A stretch of DNA of 64,000 nucleotides from Streptomyces hygroscopicus (GTDB lineage Bacteria > Actinomycetota > Actinomycetes > Streptomycetales > Streptomycetaceae), in contig CP018627.1 of the NCBI GenBank assembly GCA_002021875.1, positions 10,230,001 to 10,294,000 on the forward strand, written 5' to 3'. The stretch's first letter is position 1. Every line of letters begins with the position of its first letter. The notes beneath the pieces are model-generated. The model searched no databases. It worked only from the letters and a program-made list of their open reading frames with translations, and was not told where the DNA came from. Below are positions 19,477 to 27,501 of this stretch, piece after piece. Made by a program: the position numbers and the translations under genes.

Positions 19477-21753
19477 ATGGCGGACATCAGGCTGATCCAG
19501 GGCCGGTACCGGCTGCTGGACCGGATCGGGCGCGGGGGAATGGGCGAGGTGTGGCGGGCGCGGGATGAGTCGCTCGGCCGGCGCGTCGCCGTCAAATGCC
19601 TCAAACCGCTGGGGTCGCGCCACGACCCCTCGTTCACCGGTGTGGTGCGGGAGCGCTTCCGCCGGGAGGCGCGGGTGGCCGCCGCGCTGCAGCACCGCGG
19701 GGTCACCGTGGTACATGACTTCGGCGAGTACGAGGGCGCGCTGTACCTGGTCATGGAGCTGCTGGAGGGCCGCAACCTCAGCCAGCTGCTGAAGGACAAC
19801 GAGCGCCGCCCGCTGCCGGTCCCCGAGGTGCTGGACATCGCGGAGCAGGTCGCCGCGGCCCTCGCCTACACCCATGACCAGGGCGTGGTGCACCGCGATC
19901 TGAAGCCGGCCAACATCATGCGGCTCACCGACGGCACTGTGAAGCTCTGCGACTTCGGCATCGCCCGCCTGGGCCATGACGTCGGCTTCACCTCCCGGCT
20001 CACCGGCACCGGCGTCGCCATGGGCACCCCGCACTACATGTCGCCCGAGCAGATCGCGGGTGGCCCGGTCGACCACCGCAGCGATCTGTACTCCCTGGGC
20101 TGTGTGCTCTACGAACTGGCCACGGGCGCGCCGCCGTTCGCCCTCGACGACGCATGGGCGGTCCTCGTCGGCCACCGCCACACCCCGCCCGTCCCGCCGC
20201 GCGGCCACCGGCCCGAACTCCCCGAGCGGTTCGAGCGCGCCGTCCTCGACCTGCTGGCCAAGACCCCGGAGGGCCGTCCACACGACGCCGCCGAGCTCGC
20301 CCGGCGGATCGCCCCGGCCCGCGCGTCCCGGTGGCCGACGGCGCCGCCGGTCCCCGCGCCGCGCGGCGCACTTCCGGCCGCCGGACCACGGGCTCCCCGA
20401 CTTCCGGCCTGGGCCCTGGACATGACCACCGGGTCCAAGGCGCACACCGGCGGCGTGGGACTGCTGTCGGCGACCCCGCCCGACGCGACGGCCGCGCTCA
20501 CCGGTGCCTGGACCGGACGCCGCGACGCCGCTCAGCCCGCACCGCCACCCCCGCCCGGGGTCCGGGCGCGGCTCGCCGACCGGCACCGCGCCGCGCTGGA
20601 CCTGGGGCGGCTGGGCCGCTGGGAGGACGCCGTGGCGATACACCGCGCGGTGGCCGCCGAGCGCGAGCGCGCGCTGGGCGCCGACCACCCCGACACCCTC
20701 GCCAGCCGCTACGAGACCGCTTTCGCCCTCGGGATCCTGGGCCGCCCCGGCGACGCGCTGCGCGAGTACGAGCGGGTCGCGGTGGGCCGCGGGCGCGTCC
20801 TGGGCCCCGACCACGCGGAGACCCTCGCCGCCCGCCAGGAGACCGCGTTCACCCTGGGCCGCCTCGGCCGCTTCACCGAGGCCCAGCACCTCTACACGGC
20901 CGTGCTCGCCGCCCGCGAGCGCACCATGGGCGCCGACCACCCCGACACCCTGCGCTGCCGCCACAACCTCGCCTTCAATCTGGGCTGTCTGGGGCGCCTG
21001 GAGGAGGCGTACCGCATGGCGGAGGGGGTGGCCGCCGACCGCGCCCGGGTGCTGGGCGCCGACCACCCCGACACGCTGGTCACCCGCTACGAGGTGGCGT
21101 ACGCCCTCGGCCGCCTCGACCGCTGGCGGGAGGCCCTGGACATCTTCCGCGAGGTGGCCGCCGACCGCGCCCGCACCCTCGGCCCCGACCATCCCGACAC
21201 CCTCGCCGCCCGCTATGAGATCGGCGTCGGCCTGGGGCGGCTGGACCGGGGCGCGGAGGCCCTCGCGGTCTACCGCGCCCTCGTCGAGGACCGCGCCCGC
21301 GCCCATGGCGCGGCCGATCCGGAGACCCTGCGCGCCCGGCACGGCCTCGGCGTCAGCCTCGGCCGGCTGGGCCGCTGGGAGGAGGCGCTCGCCGAGGCGC
21401 GGGAGGTCTGCGACCTCCGCGAGCGCACCCTGGGTCCCGACCATCCGGACACCCTGGTCAGCCGTCGTGAGGTGGCCGTCGCCCTGGGCTGGCTCGGCCG
21501 CTGGTCCGACGCGCTGGACGGCTACCGCCGGGTGACCCGCGCCCGCGCCCGCGTCCTGGGTCCCGGCCATCCCGACACCCTCGTCAGCCGCGGCGACGAG
21601 GCCCACTGCCTGGAGCGGCTGGGCCGGCGCGCCGAGACGGCCGAGACTCCCGAGACGGCCGGGACTCCCGAGACGGCCGGGACTCCCGAGACGGCCGAGA
21701 CTCCCGAGACGGCCGAGACTCCCGAGAGGGCCGAGACTCCCGAGAGGGCCTAG
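19477..21753 (+). CDS. Ser/Thr protein kinase with C-terminal TPR repeats
   Basis: A 758-residue Hanks-type kinase. Residues 10-275 hold the kinase: glycine loop GRGGMGEV (18-25), catalytic lysine in VAVK (40), HRDLKPAN (139-146), DFG (159-161), then the MSPEQ region. A Pro-rich linker follows, and from about residue 355 to 730 about nine tetratricopeptide units of the TPR_10/12 type repeat the ADHPDTL phrase. No transmembrane helix or PASTA domain is visible, so it is likely soluble. The extreme C-terminus is a PETAET/PETAGT tandem tail made by an 18-bp DNA repeat. The TPR part may recruit substrates; targets are unknown. Confidence 0.92.
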   Translation: MADIRLIQGRYRLLDRIGRGGMGEVWRARDESLGRRVAVKCLKPLGSRHDPSFTGVVRERFRREARVAAALQHRGVTVVHDFGEYEGALYLVMELLEGRNLSQLLKDNERRPLPVPEVLDIAEQVAAALAYTHDQGVVHRDLKPANIMRLTDGTVKLCDFGIARLGHDVGFTSRLTGTGVAMGTPHYMSPEQIAGGPVDHRSDLYSLGCVLYELATGAPPFALDDAWAVLVGHRHTPPVPPRGHRPELPERFERAVLDLLAKTPEGRPHDAAELARRIAPARASRWPTAPPVPAPRGALPAAGPRAPRLPAWALDMTTGSKAHTGGVGLLSATPPDATAALTGAWTGRRDAAQPAPPPPPGVRARLADRHRAALDLGRLGRWEDAVAIHRAVAAERERALGADHPDTLASRYETAFALGILGRPGDALREYERVAVGRGRVLGPDHAETLAARQETAFTLGRLGRFTEAQHLYTAVLAARERTMGADHPDTLRCRHNLAFNLGCLGRLEEAYRMAEGVAADRARVLGADHPDTLVTRYEVAYALGRLDRWREALDIFREVAADRARTLGPDHPDTLAARYEIGVGLGRLDRGAEALAVYRALVEDRARAHGAADPETLRARHGLGVSLGRLGRWEEALAEAREVCDLRERTLGPDHPDTLVSRREVAVALGWLGRWSDALDGYRRVTRARARVLGPGHPDTLVSRGDEAHCLERLGRRAETAETPETAGTPETAGTPETAETPETAETPERAETPERA
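21634..21750 (+). repeat. 18-bp tandem repeat coding the kinase tail
   Basis: Six and a half copies of GAGACGGCCGAGACTCCC with single-base variants (GGGACTCCC, GAGAGGGCC) run into the stop codon of the kinase gene. In frame they give repeated PETAET/PETAGT/PERAET. The copy number is likely to vary between strains. Confidence 0.92.
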
Positions 21754-21848
21754 GCGGCGGACACGGCCCAGGCGTCGGGGCGGCGGGCGCGGCGGGGGTG
21801 ACCCGCGGCGCCCTGGCCCCGGCGATCAGCGCGTGCTAACCAGAGGGC

Positions 21849-23405
21849 ATGTCTCACAGCGATGCGTACGACGTCGTCATCGTCGGCGGCGGTCACAACG
21901 GTCTGGTCGCCGCCGCGTATCTCGCCCGCGCCGGGCGGAGCGTGCTGGTGCTCGAACGCCTCGGCCACACCGGTGGCGCCGCCGTGTCCACACGGCCCTA
22001 TCCCGGCGTGGACGCACGGCTCTCGCGGTACTCCTACCTGGTCAGCCTGTTGCCGCGGCGGATCGTCGACGACCTCGGACTGCGCTTCGCGGTGCGCAAG
22101 CGCGCGGTCTCCTCGTACACCCCCGAAGTCCGGGGCGGGCGCCACACCGGGCTGCTGGTGGACTCCGGCTCCTCCGCCCGGACGCGCGCCGCGTTCGCGC
22201 GGCTGACCGGCTCGGAGCGGGAGTACGAGTCCTGGCAGCGCTTCTACGGCATGACCCAGCGCGTCGCCGAGCGCGTCTTCCCCACGCTGACCGAGCCGCT
22301 GCCCACCCGGGAGGAGCTGCGGACGCGGATCGGGGACGACGCGGCGTGGCAGGCGCTGTTCGAGCGGCCGCTGGGGGAGGCGGTCGAGGCGGCGTTCGAC
22401 GACGACCTCATCCGGGGCGTGGTCCTCACCGACGCGCTCATCGGCACCTTCGCCCGGGCCCACGACCCGTCGCTGCGGCAGAACCGCTGCTTCCTGTACC
22501 ACGTGATCGGCGGCGGCACCGGCGACTGGGACGTCCCCGTAGGCGGCATGGGCGCGCTCACCGATGCCCTGGCCGACGCAGCCCGCGCGGCGGGCGCGCG
22601 GATCGCGACCGGGCGCGAGGTCACCGCGATCGCCACCGACGGCACCTCGGCCGAGGTGCGGTACGAGGGCGAGGCGGGGGAGTCCACCGCGGCCGCCCGG
22701 TACGTGCTCGTCGGGGCCGCGCCGCGCGAGCTGGCCCGGCTGCTGGGCGAGGAGCCGCCCGCCCCGCCCGCGGAAGGTGCCCAGCTCAAGGTGAACATGC
22801 TGCTGCGCAGGCTGCCCGCGCTGCGCGACCGCGAGGTGGACCCGCGCGAGGCGTTCTCCGGGACGTTCCACATCGCCGAGGGGTACGGCGCCCTGGAGGA
22901 CGCGTACCGCCAGGCGGCCGCTGGGGAGCTGCCGCACCGGCCGCCGTCGGAGATCTACTGCCACTCGCTGACCGATCCGTCGATCCTCGGCCCGGAGCCG
23001 GCACGCGAGGGCTATCAGACCTTGACCCTGTTCGGACTGCACACCCCCGCCCGGCTGTTCACCGAGGACAACGACGCGGCGCGCACCGCGCTGCTGCGCG
23101 CCACCCTCGCGGAGCTGGACGCGCATCTCGCCGAGCCGATCACCGACTGTCTCGCCCGTGACGCCGACGGCCGGCCGTGCATCGAGGCCAAGACCCCGCT
23201 GGACCTGGACGCCGAGCTGCGGCTGCCCGGCGGCAACATCTTCCACCGGGACCTGGCCTTCCCGTACGCCCAGGAGGGCACCGGCCGCTGGGGTGTGGAG
23301 ACGCGCCACGCCAATGTGCTGCTGTGCGGCGCGGGGGCGGTACGCGGCGGCGGGGTGAGCGGAATTCCGGGGCACAACGCGGCCATGGCGGTGCTGGGGA
23401 AGTGA
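21849..23405 (+). CDS. FAD-dependent oxidoreductase, phytoene desaturase-like
   Basis: A 518-residue flavoprotein of the phytoene desaturase/PYROXD2 group. The N-terminal Rossmann motif VIVGGGHNGLVAAAYLARAG lies at residues 9-28. The C-terminal FAD segment includes LLCGAGAVRGGGVSGIPGHNAA. No carotenoid genes are nearby, so carotenoid desaturation is unlikely; the bacterial PYROXD2-like proteins have no settled substrate. The ATG at 21849 is the first start that gives the dinucleotide fold at the usual distance. It is separated from the kinase by 95 bases and is probably its own unit. Confidence 0.85.
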   Translation: MSHSDAYDVVIVGGGHNGLVAAAYLARAGRSVLVLERLGHTGGAAVSTRPYPGVDARLSRYSYLVSLLPRRIVDDLGLRFAVRKRAVSSYTPEVRGGRHTGLLVDSGSSARTRAAFARLTGSEREYESWQRFYGMTQRVAERVFPTLTEPLPTREELRTRIGDDAAWQALFERPLGEAVEAAFDDDLIRGVVLTDALIGTFARAHDPSLRQNRCFLYHVIGGGTGDWDVPVGGMGALTDALADAARAAGARIATGREVTAIATDGTSAEVRYEGEAGESTAAARYVLVGAAPRELARLLGEEPPAPPAEGAQLKVNMLLRRLPALRDREVDPREAFSGTFHIAEGYGALEDAYRQAAAGELPHRPPSEIYCHSLTDPSILGPEPAREGYQTLTLFGLHTPARLFTEDNDAARTALLRATLAELDAHLAEPITDCLARDADGRPCIEAKTPLDLDAELRLPGGNIFHRDLAFPYAQEGTGRWGVETRHANVLLCGAGAVRGGGVSGIPGHNAAMAVLGK

Positions 23406-23465
23406 TGCCCGAAAGTCCTCAGAGAGTCCTCCCGACGGCCCGGGGAGCGCTTTTCTTCTATCGAA

Positions 23466-23482
23466 TCTGACGTAGCGTCAGA
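23466..23482. promoter_or_regulatory. TCTGACG-N3-CGTCAGA palindrome before NMO-like gene
   Basis: A perfect 7-3-7 inverted repeat lying 43 bases before the start at 23526. The TCTGA-N7-TCAGA frame recurs at 29211-29237, and a looser version is at 24866-24881. TetR-type regulators of acyl-CoA catabolism bind sites of this kind, so a shared operator is inferred. Confidence 0.65.
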
Positions 23483-23525
23483 AAAACTCTTCCTTCGTCC
23501 GCCGCCCTGCGGCATCCTGCCGACC

Positions 23526-24629
23526 ATGCAGACGGAGCTGAGCACAAGGCTGGGTGTCGAGCACGCCGTCTTCGGCTTCACGCCGTTCCCCGCCGTGGCC
23601 GCGGCGATCAGCCGGGCCGGCGGCTTCGGTGTGCTCGGCGCGGTCCGCTACGGCGCGGGCGAGGAGCTGGCCCGCGACCTCGACTGGATGGAGGGGCACG
23701 CCGACGGCAAGCCCTATGGCGTGGACGTCGTGATGCCCGCGAAGAAGGTGGAGGGGGTCACCGAGGCCGATATCGAGGCGATGATCCCCGAAGGCCACCG
23801 CGCGTTCGTCCGGGACACCCTCGCCAAGCACGGCGTCCCCGGGCTCGCCGAGGGCGAGGCGTCCGGCTGGCGGATCACCGGCTGGCTCGAGGAGGTGGCC
23901 CGCAGCCAGCTCGACGTCGCCTTCGACTACCCCGTGAAACTCCTGGCCAACGCCCTGGGCTCACCCCCGGCCGATGTCGTCGCCCGCGCCCATGACCACG
24001 GCATCCTCGTGGCCGCCCTCGCGGGCAGCGCCCGCCACGCCCTCCACCACAAGGAGGCGGGGCTCGATGTCATCGTCGCCCAGGGATACGAGGCGGGCGG
24101 CCACACCGGCGAGATCGCCTCCATGGTGCTCACCCCCGAGGTGGTACGGGCCGTGGACCCGCTGCCCGTGCTCGCCGCGGGCGGCATCGGCAGCGGTGAG
24201 CAGATCGCCGCCGGGCTGGCGCTGGGCGCCCAGGGCGTCTGGATCGGCTCCCTCTGGCTCACCACCGAGGAGGCCGAACTGCATTCGGCGGCCCTCATCC
24301 GCAAGCTGCTGGCGGCCGGATCCGGGGACACCGTGCGCTCCCGCGCCCTCACCGGCAAACCCGCCCGCCAGCTGCGCACCGAGTGGACCGACGCCTGGGA
24401 GGACCCGGACGGCCCGGACCCGCTGCCCATGCCGCTCCAGGGGCTGCTGGTCGCCGAGGCCGTCTCCCGCATCCAGAAGCACGAGGTGGAACCGCTGCTC
24501 GGCACGCCGGTCGGCCAGATCGTCGGCCGGATGGACGAGGTCCGCCCGGTCCAGGCCGTCTTCGACGATCTGACCCGGGGCTTCGAGCGCGCCATCGACC
24601 GCGTCATCCGCATCGCCAAGCGCGCCTGA
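23526..24629 (+). CDS. Nitronate monooxygenase / FabK-like flavoenzyme
   Basis: A 367-residue TIM-barrel FMN protein of the 2-nitropropane dioxygenase family. The diagnostic loop GYEAGGHTGE is followed by VLAAGGIGSGEQIAAGLALGAQGVWIGS, which holds the phosphate-binding Gly residues of FMN. Members oxidise nitronates or reduce enoyl chains. From memory, one (Rv3553) sits in the mycobacterial cholesterol regulon, which matches the catabolic genes downstream. The ATG is preceded by a palindromic operator but no strong ribosome site. It is the first gene of the CoA-catabolic region and ends just before a 20-bp tandem repeat. Confidence 0.86.
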   Translation: MQTELSTRLGVEHAVFGFTPFPAVAAAISRAGGFGVLGAVRYGAGEELARDLDWMEGHADGKPYGVDVVMPAKKVEGVTEADIEAMIPEGHRAFVRDTLAKHGVPGLAEGEASGWRITGWLEEVARSQLDVAFDYPVKLLANALGSPPADVVARAHDHGILVAALAGSARHALHHKEAGLDVIVAQGYEAGGHTGEIASMVLTPEVVRAVDPLPVLAAGGIGSGEQIAAGLALGAQGVWIGSLWLTTEEAELHSAALIRKLLAAGSGDTVRSRALTGKPARQLRTEWTDAWEDPDGPDPLPMPLQGLLVAEAVSRIQKHEVEPLLGTPVGQIVGRMDEVRPVQAVFDDLTRGFERAIDRVIRIAKRA

Positions 24630-24670
24630 CCGCGCCCGCCCAACCCGCCTGACCGCGCCCTGCCGCAACC

Positions 24671-24810
24671 CGCCCGACCTCGCCTGATCCCGCCCGACCT
24701 CGCCTGACCCCGCCCGACCTCGCCTGATCCCGCCCGACCTCGCCTGATCCCGCCCGACCTCGCCTGATCCCGCCCGACCTCGCCTGATCCCGCCCGACCT
24801 CGCCTGACCC
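24671..24810. repeat. 20-bp tandem repeat between two catabolic genes
   Basis: Seven near-identical copies of CGCCCGACCTCGCCTGATCC are followed by two or three degenerate copies up to about 24860. The unit contains CGCCTGA, similar to the last bases of the upstream gene (CGCGCCTGA). It makes up most of the 270-base gap and on the minus strand opens a spurious long frame. Likely slippage-generated. Confidence 0.93.
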
Positions 24811-24865
24811 CCGCTCCACCTCGCCTGACCCCCGCTCCACCTCGTCTGATCTCGTCCCACACCGC

Positions 24866-24881
24866 CTGACATCGCCGTCAG
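24866..24881. promoter_or_regulatory. CTGAC-N6-GTCAG dyad before acyl-CoA ligase
   Basis: Inverted repeat 19-34 bases before the start at 24900, overlapping the beginning of the GAAGGAGGAC ribosome site. It shares the GTCAGAA half-site with the dyad at 23466-23482 but has one more spacer base. A repressor bound here would block translation initiation or transcription; weaker evidence than the other two sites. Confidence 0.45.
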
Positions 24882-24899
24882 AAGGAGGACCGGACCGCC

Positions 24900-26456
24900 A
24901 TGTCCCCTACACCCAACGGCTTCTGGGCCCAGGCCGCGCTCGAGCCCGACCGCACCGTGCTCATCGCCCCGGACGGTGAGGAGTGGACCGCCGGACGGCT
25001 GCACAGCGCGTGCAACCGGCTCGTCGCCGGGCTGCGCGCCGCCGGGCTGCGACGCGGCGACGCCCTGGCGGTCGTCCTGCCCAACGGGGTGGAGTTCTTC
25101 GTCGCCGCCCTCGCCGCCACGCAGGCCGGGCTCTATCTGGTGCCGGTCAACCACCATCTGGTCGGCCCCGAGATCGCCTGGATCGTCTCCGACTCCGGCG
25201 CCAAGGTGCTGATCGCCCATGAGCGCTACGGCGGGCAGGCGGCGGCGGCCGCCGACGAGGCGGGGCTGCCCGCGACCCACCGTTACGCGGTCGGCGCCAT
25301 CGACGGCTTCCGCCCGTACGCCGAACTCGTCGAGGGGCAGCCGGAGGAGCCGCCCGCCGACCGCGAGCTGGGCTGGGTGATGAACTACACCTCCGGCACC
25401 ACGGGCCGTCCGCGCGGCATCCGCCGTGCGCTGACCGGAAAGCTCCCCGAGGAGAGCCACCTCGGCGGCTTTCTGCGCTTCTTCGGCATCACACCGCGCT
25501 ATGAGGAGCCCGACCACGTCCATCTGGTGTGCTCACCGCTCTACCACACCGCCGTACTGCAGTTCGCGAGCTCGTCGCTGCACATCGGTCATCCCCTGGT
25601 GCTCATGGACAAGTGGACGCCCCAGGAGATGCTGCGCCTCATCGACACCTACCGCTGTACGCACACCCATATGGTGCCGACCCAGTTCCACCGGCTGCTC
25701 GCCCTCCCCGACGAGGTCAGGCGGTCCTACGACGTCTCCTCGATGCGCCATGCCATCCATGGGGCCGCACCCTGCCCCGACCATGTCAAACGCGCGATGA
25801 TCGAGTGGTGGGGCGGCTGTGTCGAGGAGTACTACGCGGCCAGCGAGGGCGGCGGCGCCTTCGCCACCGCCGAGGACTGGCTGAAGAAGCCGGGGACCGT
25901 CGGCCGCCCCTGGCCCATCAGCGAGCTGGCCATCTTCGACGACGAGGGCACCCGGCTCCCGGCCGGTGAACTCGGCACCGTCTACATGAAGATGAGCACC
26001 GGGGGCTTCGCCTACCACAAGGACAGGAGCAAGACCGAGAAGAACCGCATCGGCGACTTCTTCACCGTCGGCGACCTCGGCCTCCTGGACGACGACGGCT
26101 ATCTCTACCTCCGCGACCGCAAGATCGACCTGATCATCTCGGGCGGGGTCAACATCTACCCCGCCGAGATCGAGGCCGCGCTGCTCACCCACCCGGCCGT
26201 CGCCGACGCCGCCGCCTTCGGGATCCCCCACGAGGACTGGGGCGAGCAGGTCATCGCGGTCGTGGAACCCGCCGAGGGGCATGCGCCGGGCCTCGACCTG
26301 GCCGCCGAGATCCTCGCCCACTGCACCACCCGGCTGGCAGGCTACAAATGCCCCAAGTCGGTAGATTTCATTGTGGAGATGCCGCGCGACCCCAACGGCA
26401 AGCTCTACAAGCGGCGGCTGCGGGCGCCGTACTGGGAGGGTGCGGAATCGCAGTGA
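24900..26456 (+). CDS. Acyl-CoA synthetase (ANL family)
   Basis: A 518-residue adenylate-forming enzyme that activates a carboxylic acid to its CoA thioester. The AMP-binding P-loop YTSGTTGRPRG is at about residues 161-171. Further motifs are the acyl-binding YYAASEGGG, the hinge GDLGLLDDDGYLYLRDRKIDLI and the C-terminal PNGKLYKRRLR with the catalytic lysine. The start is preceded by GAAGGAGG. It resembles the FadD4-like group, but the substrate cannot be read from sequence; the context suggests a steroid side chain or branched acid. A strong terminator follows at 26526-26575. Confidence 0.9.
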   Translation: MSPTPNGFWAQAALEPDRTVLIAPDGEEWTAGRLHSACNRLVAGLRAAGLRRGDALAVVLPNGVEFFVAALAATQAGLYLVPVNHHLVGPEIAWIVSDSGAKVLIAHERYGGQAAAAADEAGLPATHRYAVGAIDGFRPYAELVEGQPEEPPADRELGWVMNYTSGTTGRPRGIRRALTGKLPEESHLGGFLRFFGITPRYEEPDHVHLVCSPLYHTAVLQFASSSLHIGHPLVLMDKWTPQEMLRLIDTYRCTHTHMVPTQFHRLLALPDEVRRSYDVSSMRHAIHGAAPCPDHVKRAMIEWWGGCVEEYYAASEGGGAFATAEDWLKKPGTVGRPWPISELAIFDDEGTRLPAGELGTVYMKMSTGGFAYHKDRSKTEKNRIGDFFTVGDLGLLDDDGYLYLRDRKIDLIISGGVNIYPAEIEAALLTHPAVADAAAFGIPHEDWGEQVIAVVEPAEGHAPGLDLAAEILAHCTTRLAGYKCPKSVDFIVEMPRDPNGKLYKRRLRAPYWEGAESQ

Positions 26457-26525
26457 GCCTGTGGCCGGACGGCCCGTTGAGTGCCAGTAGTGCCAAGTAG
26501 TACCAGTGCCGCCTGATCCGGCCAT

Positions 26526-26575
26526 CGCGCCACGGGGCCGGTTCCGCTTTCGCGCGGGACCGGCCCCGTGGCGCG
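26526..26575 (+). terminator. Long stem-loop terminator after acyl-CoA ligase
   Basis: GCGCCACGGGGCCGGT and its reverse complement enclose TCCGCTTTCGCGCGGG, which itself extends the stem with one G-U pair, giving a stem of about 21 bp. It lies 70 bases after the ligase stop and 100 bases before the chorismate mutase gene. No U-tract, as usual in Streptomyces. Confidence 0.85.
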
Positions 26576-26678
26576 CCGACGGTGCGGCGTCCTATCGTTC
26601 CAGAACCCGTCGGACGCCCCCGGGCCGCCGGGGCGACGCCTCGGGCCGCCCGTCCCGCCGAGAGAGGAACCCCCGCCC

Positions 26679-27281
26679 ATGCGACCGCATCTGTCCCCGC
26701 GTCATGCGCTGATCGCCGCGCTGGCCACCGCCGTGCTGGCCACGGGGGCCACCGCCGCCTTCGCCGCGCCGGCGGGTCCGGCCCGTGTCCACGGCACCCT
26801 GCGGCCGCTGGTCGAGCTGTCCGCGCAGCGGGTTCTGGTGGCCGATGAGGTCGCCGCCGCGAAGTGGGGCACGGACAGCCCGATCGACGACCCGGCGCGG
26901 GAGCGGGAGGTGCTGGACGCGGTGGCGCGGCAGGCCGAGGAGCTGGGCGCCGACCCCGTGGCGACATCGAGGATCTTCCGCGACCAGATCGAGGCCAGCA
27001 AGGTCGTCCAGCGCGGCCTCTACCGGCGCTGGGACGCCGACCCCGCACAAGCGCCCACCGAACGCCCCGACCTCGGGCGGATCCGGCTGGAGATCAACCG
27101 GATCAACGGCGAACTCGTGCGCGCCATCGCGGATTCGGCGGCCGTGCGGGAGGCCCCCTCCTGCGTGGGACGGCTCACGGCCGGGGCCGCGGCGGTGATC
27201 CATGGGCGGCACTTGGACGCGCTGCACAGTGTGGCGCTGGGCCGGTCGCTGCCATCGGTGTGCGAGCGGGCGGCGCCGTGA
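26679..27281 (+). CDS. Secreted chorismate mutase (AroQ gamma type)
   Basis: A 200-residue protein with a Sec signal peptide: RH near the start, hydrophobic LIAALATAVLATGATAAFA, then cleavage near residue 28-29. The mature part is an all-helical AroQ chorismate mutase with LSAQRVLVADEVAAAKWGT, the PIDDPARE turn and FRDQIEASKVVQRGLYRRW, which carry the active-site Arg, Lys and Gln. It should convert chorismate to prephenate outside the cytoplasm. Mycobacterial and some plant-associated bacteria secrete such enzymes; their role is not settled. ATG 26679 follows GAGAGAGG. It stands alone after a terminator, and a dispersed repeat follows it. Confidence 0.87.
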   Translation: MRPHLSPRHALIAALATAVLATGATAAFAAPAGPARVHGTLRPLVELSAQRVLVADEVAAAKWGTDSPIDDPAREREVLDAVARQAEELGADPVATSRIFRDQIEASKVVQRGLYRRWDADPAQAPTERPDLGRIRLEINRINGELVRAIADSAAVREAPSCVGRLTAGAAAVIHGRHLDALHSVALGRSLPSVCERAAP

Positions 27282-27323
27282 GGCTGCGGTAGGGCTGCGG
27301 TTCGGGCGCTCGGTCAGCCTTGC

Positions 27324-27475
27324 GGGGTGTCCGGCGGATCTTTCCCCTCCCCGCCCCTCCCCGAACCCGGGGGCCCGACCCCCGGCCCGGCCGGGGCTCC
27401 GCCCCAGGACCCCGCTCCTCAAACGCCGGAGGGGCTGGATTGGCGCCCCCTCCCAGGCGTCACCATCCGTCGGAC
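27324..27475. repeat. Dispersed element with inverted ends (copy 1)
   Basis: About 150 bases beginning GGGGTGTCCGGCGGATC and ending ATCCGTCGGAC, which are imperfect inverted repeats of each other. The interior includes GGGGCTCCGCCCC and CTCAAACGCCGGAGGGGCT, a phrase common in Streptomyces intergenic regions. A shorter relative is at 57900-58009. It fills the gap between chorismate mutase and the convergent ligase gene and may act as a bidirectional terminator. Confidence 0.75.
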
Positions 27476-27501
27476 GGGCCCTGACCGCTTCGCGGAACGG
27501 T

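Noticed and set aside
24671..24860. CRISPR array
   Set aside because: The 20-bp units are directly adjacent with no unique spacers and no cas genes are nearby; it is a simple minisatellite.
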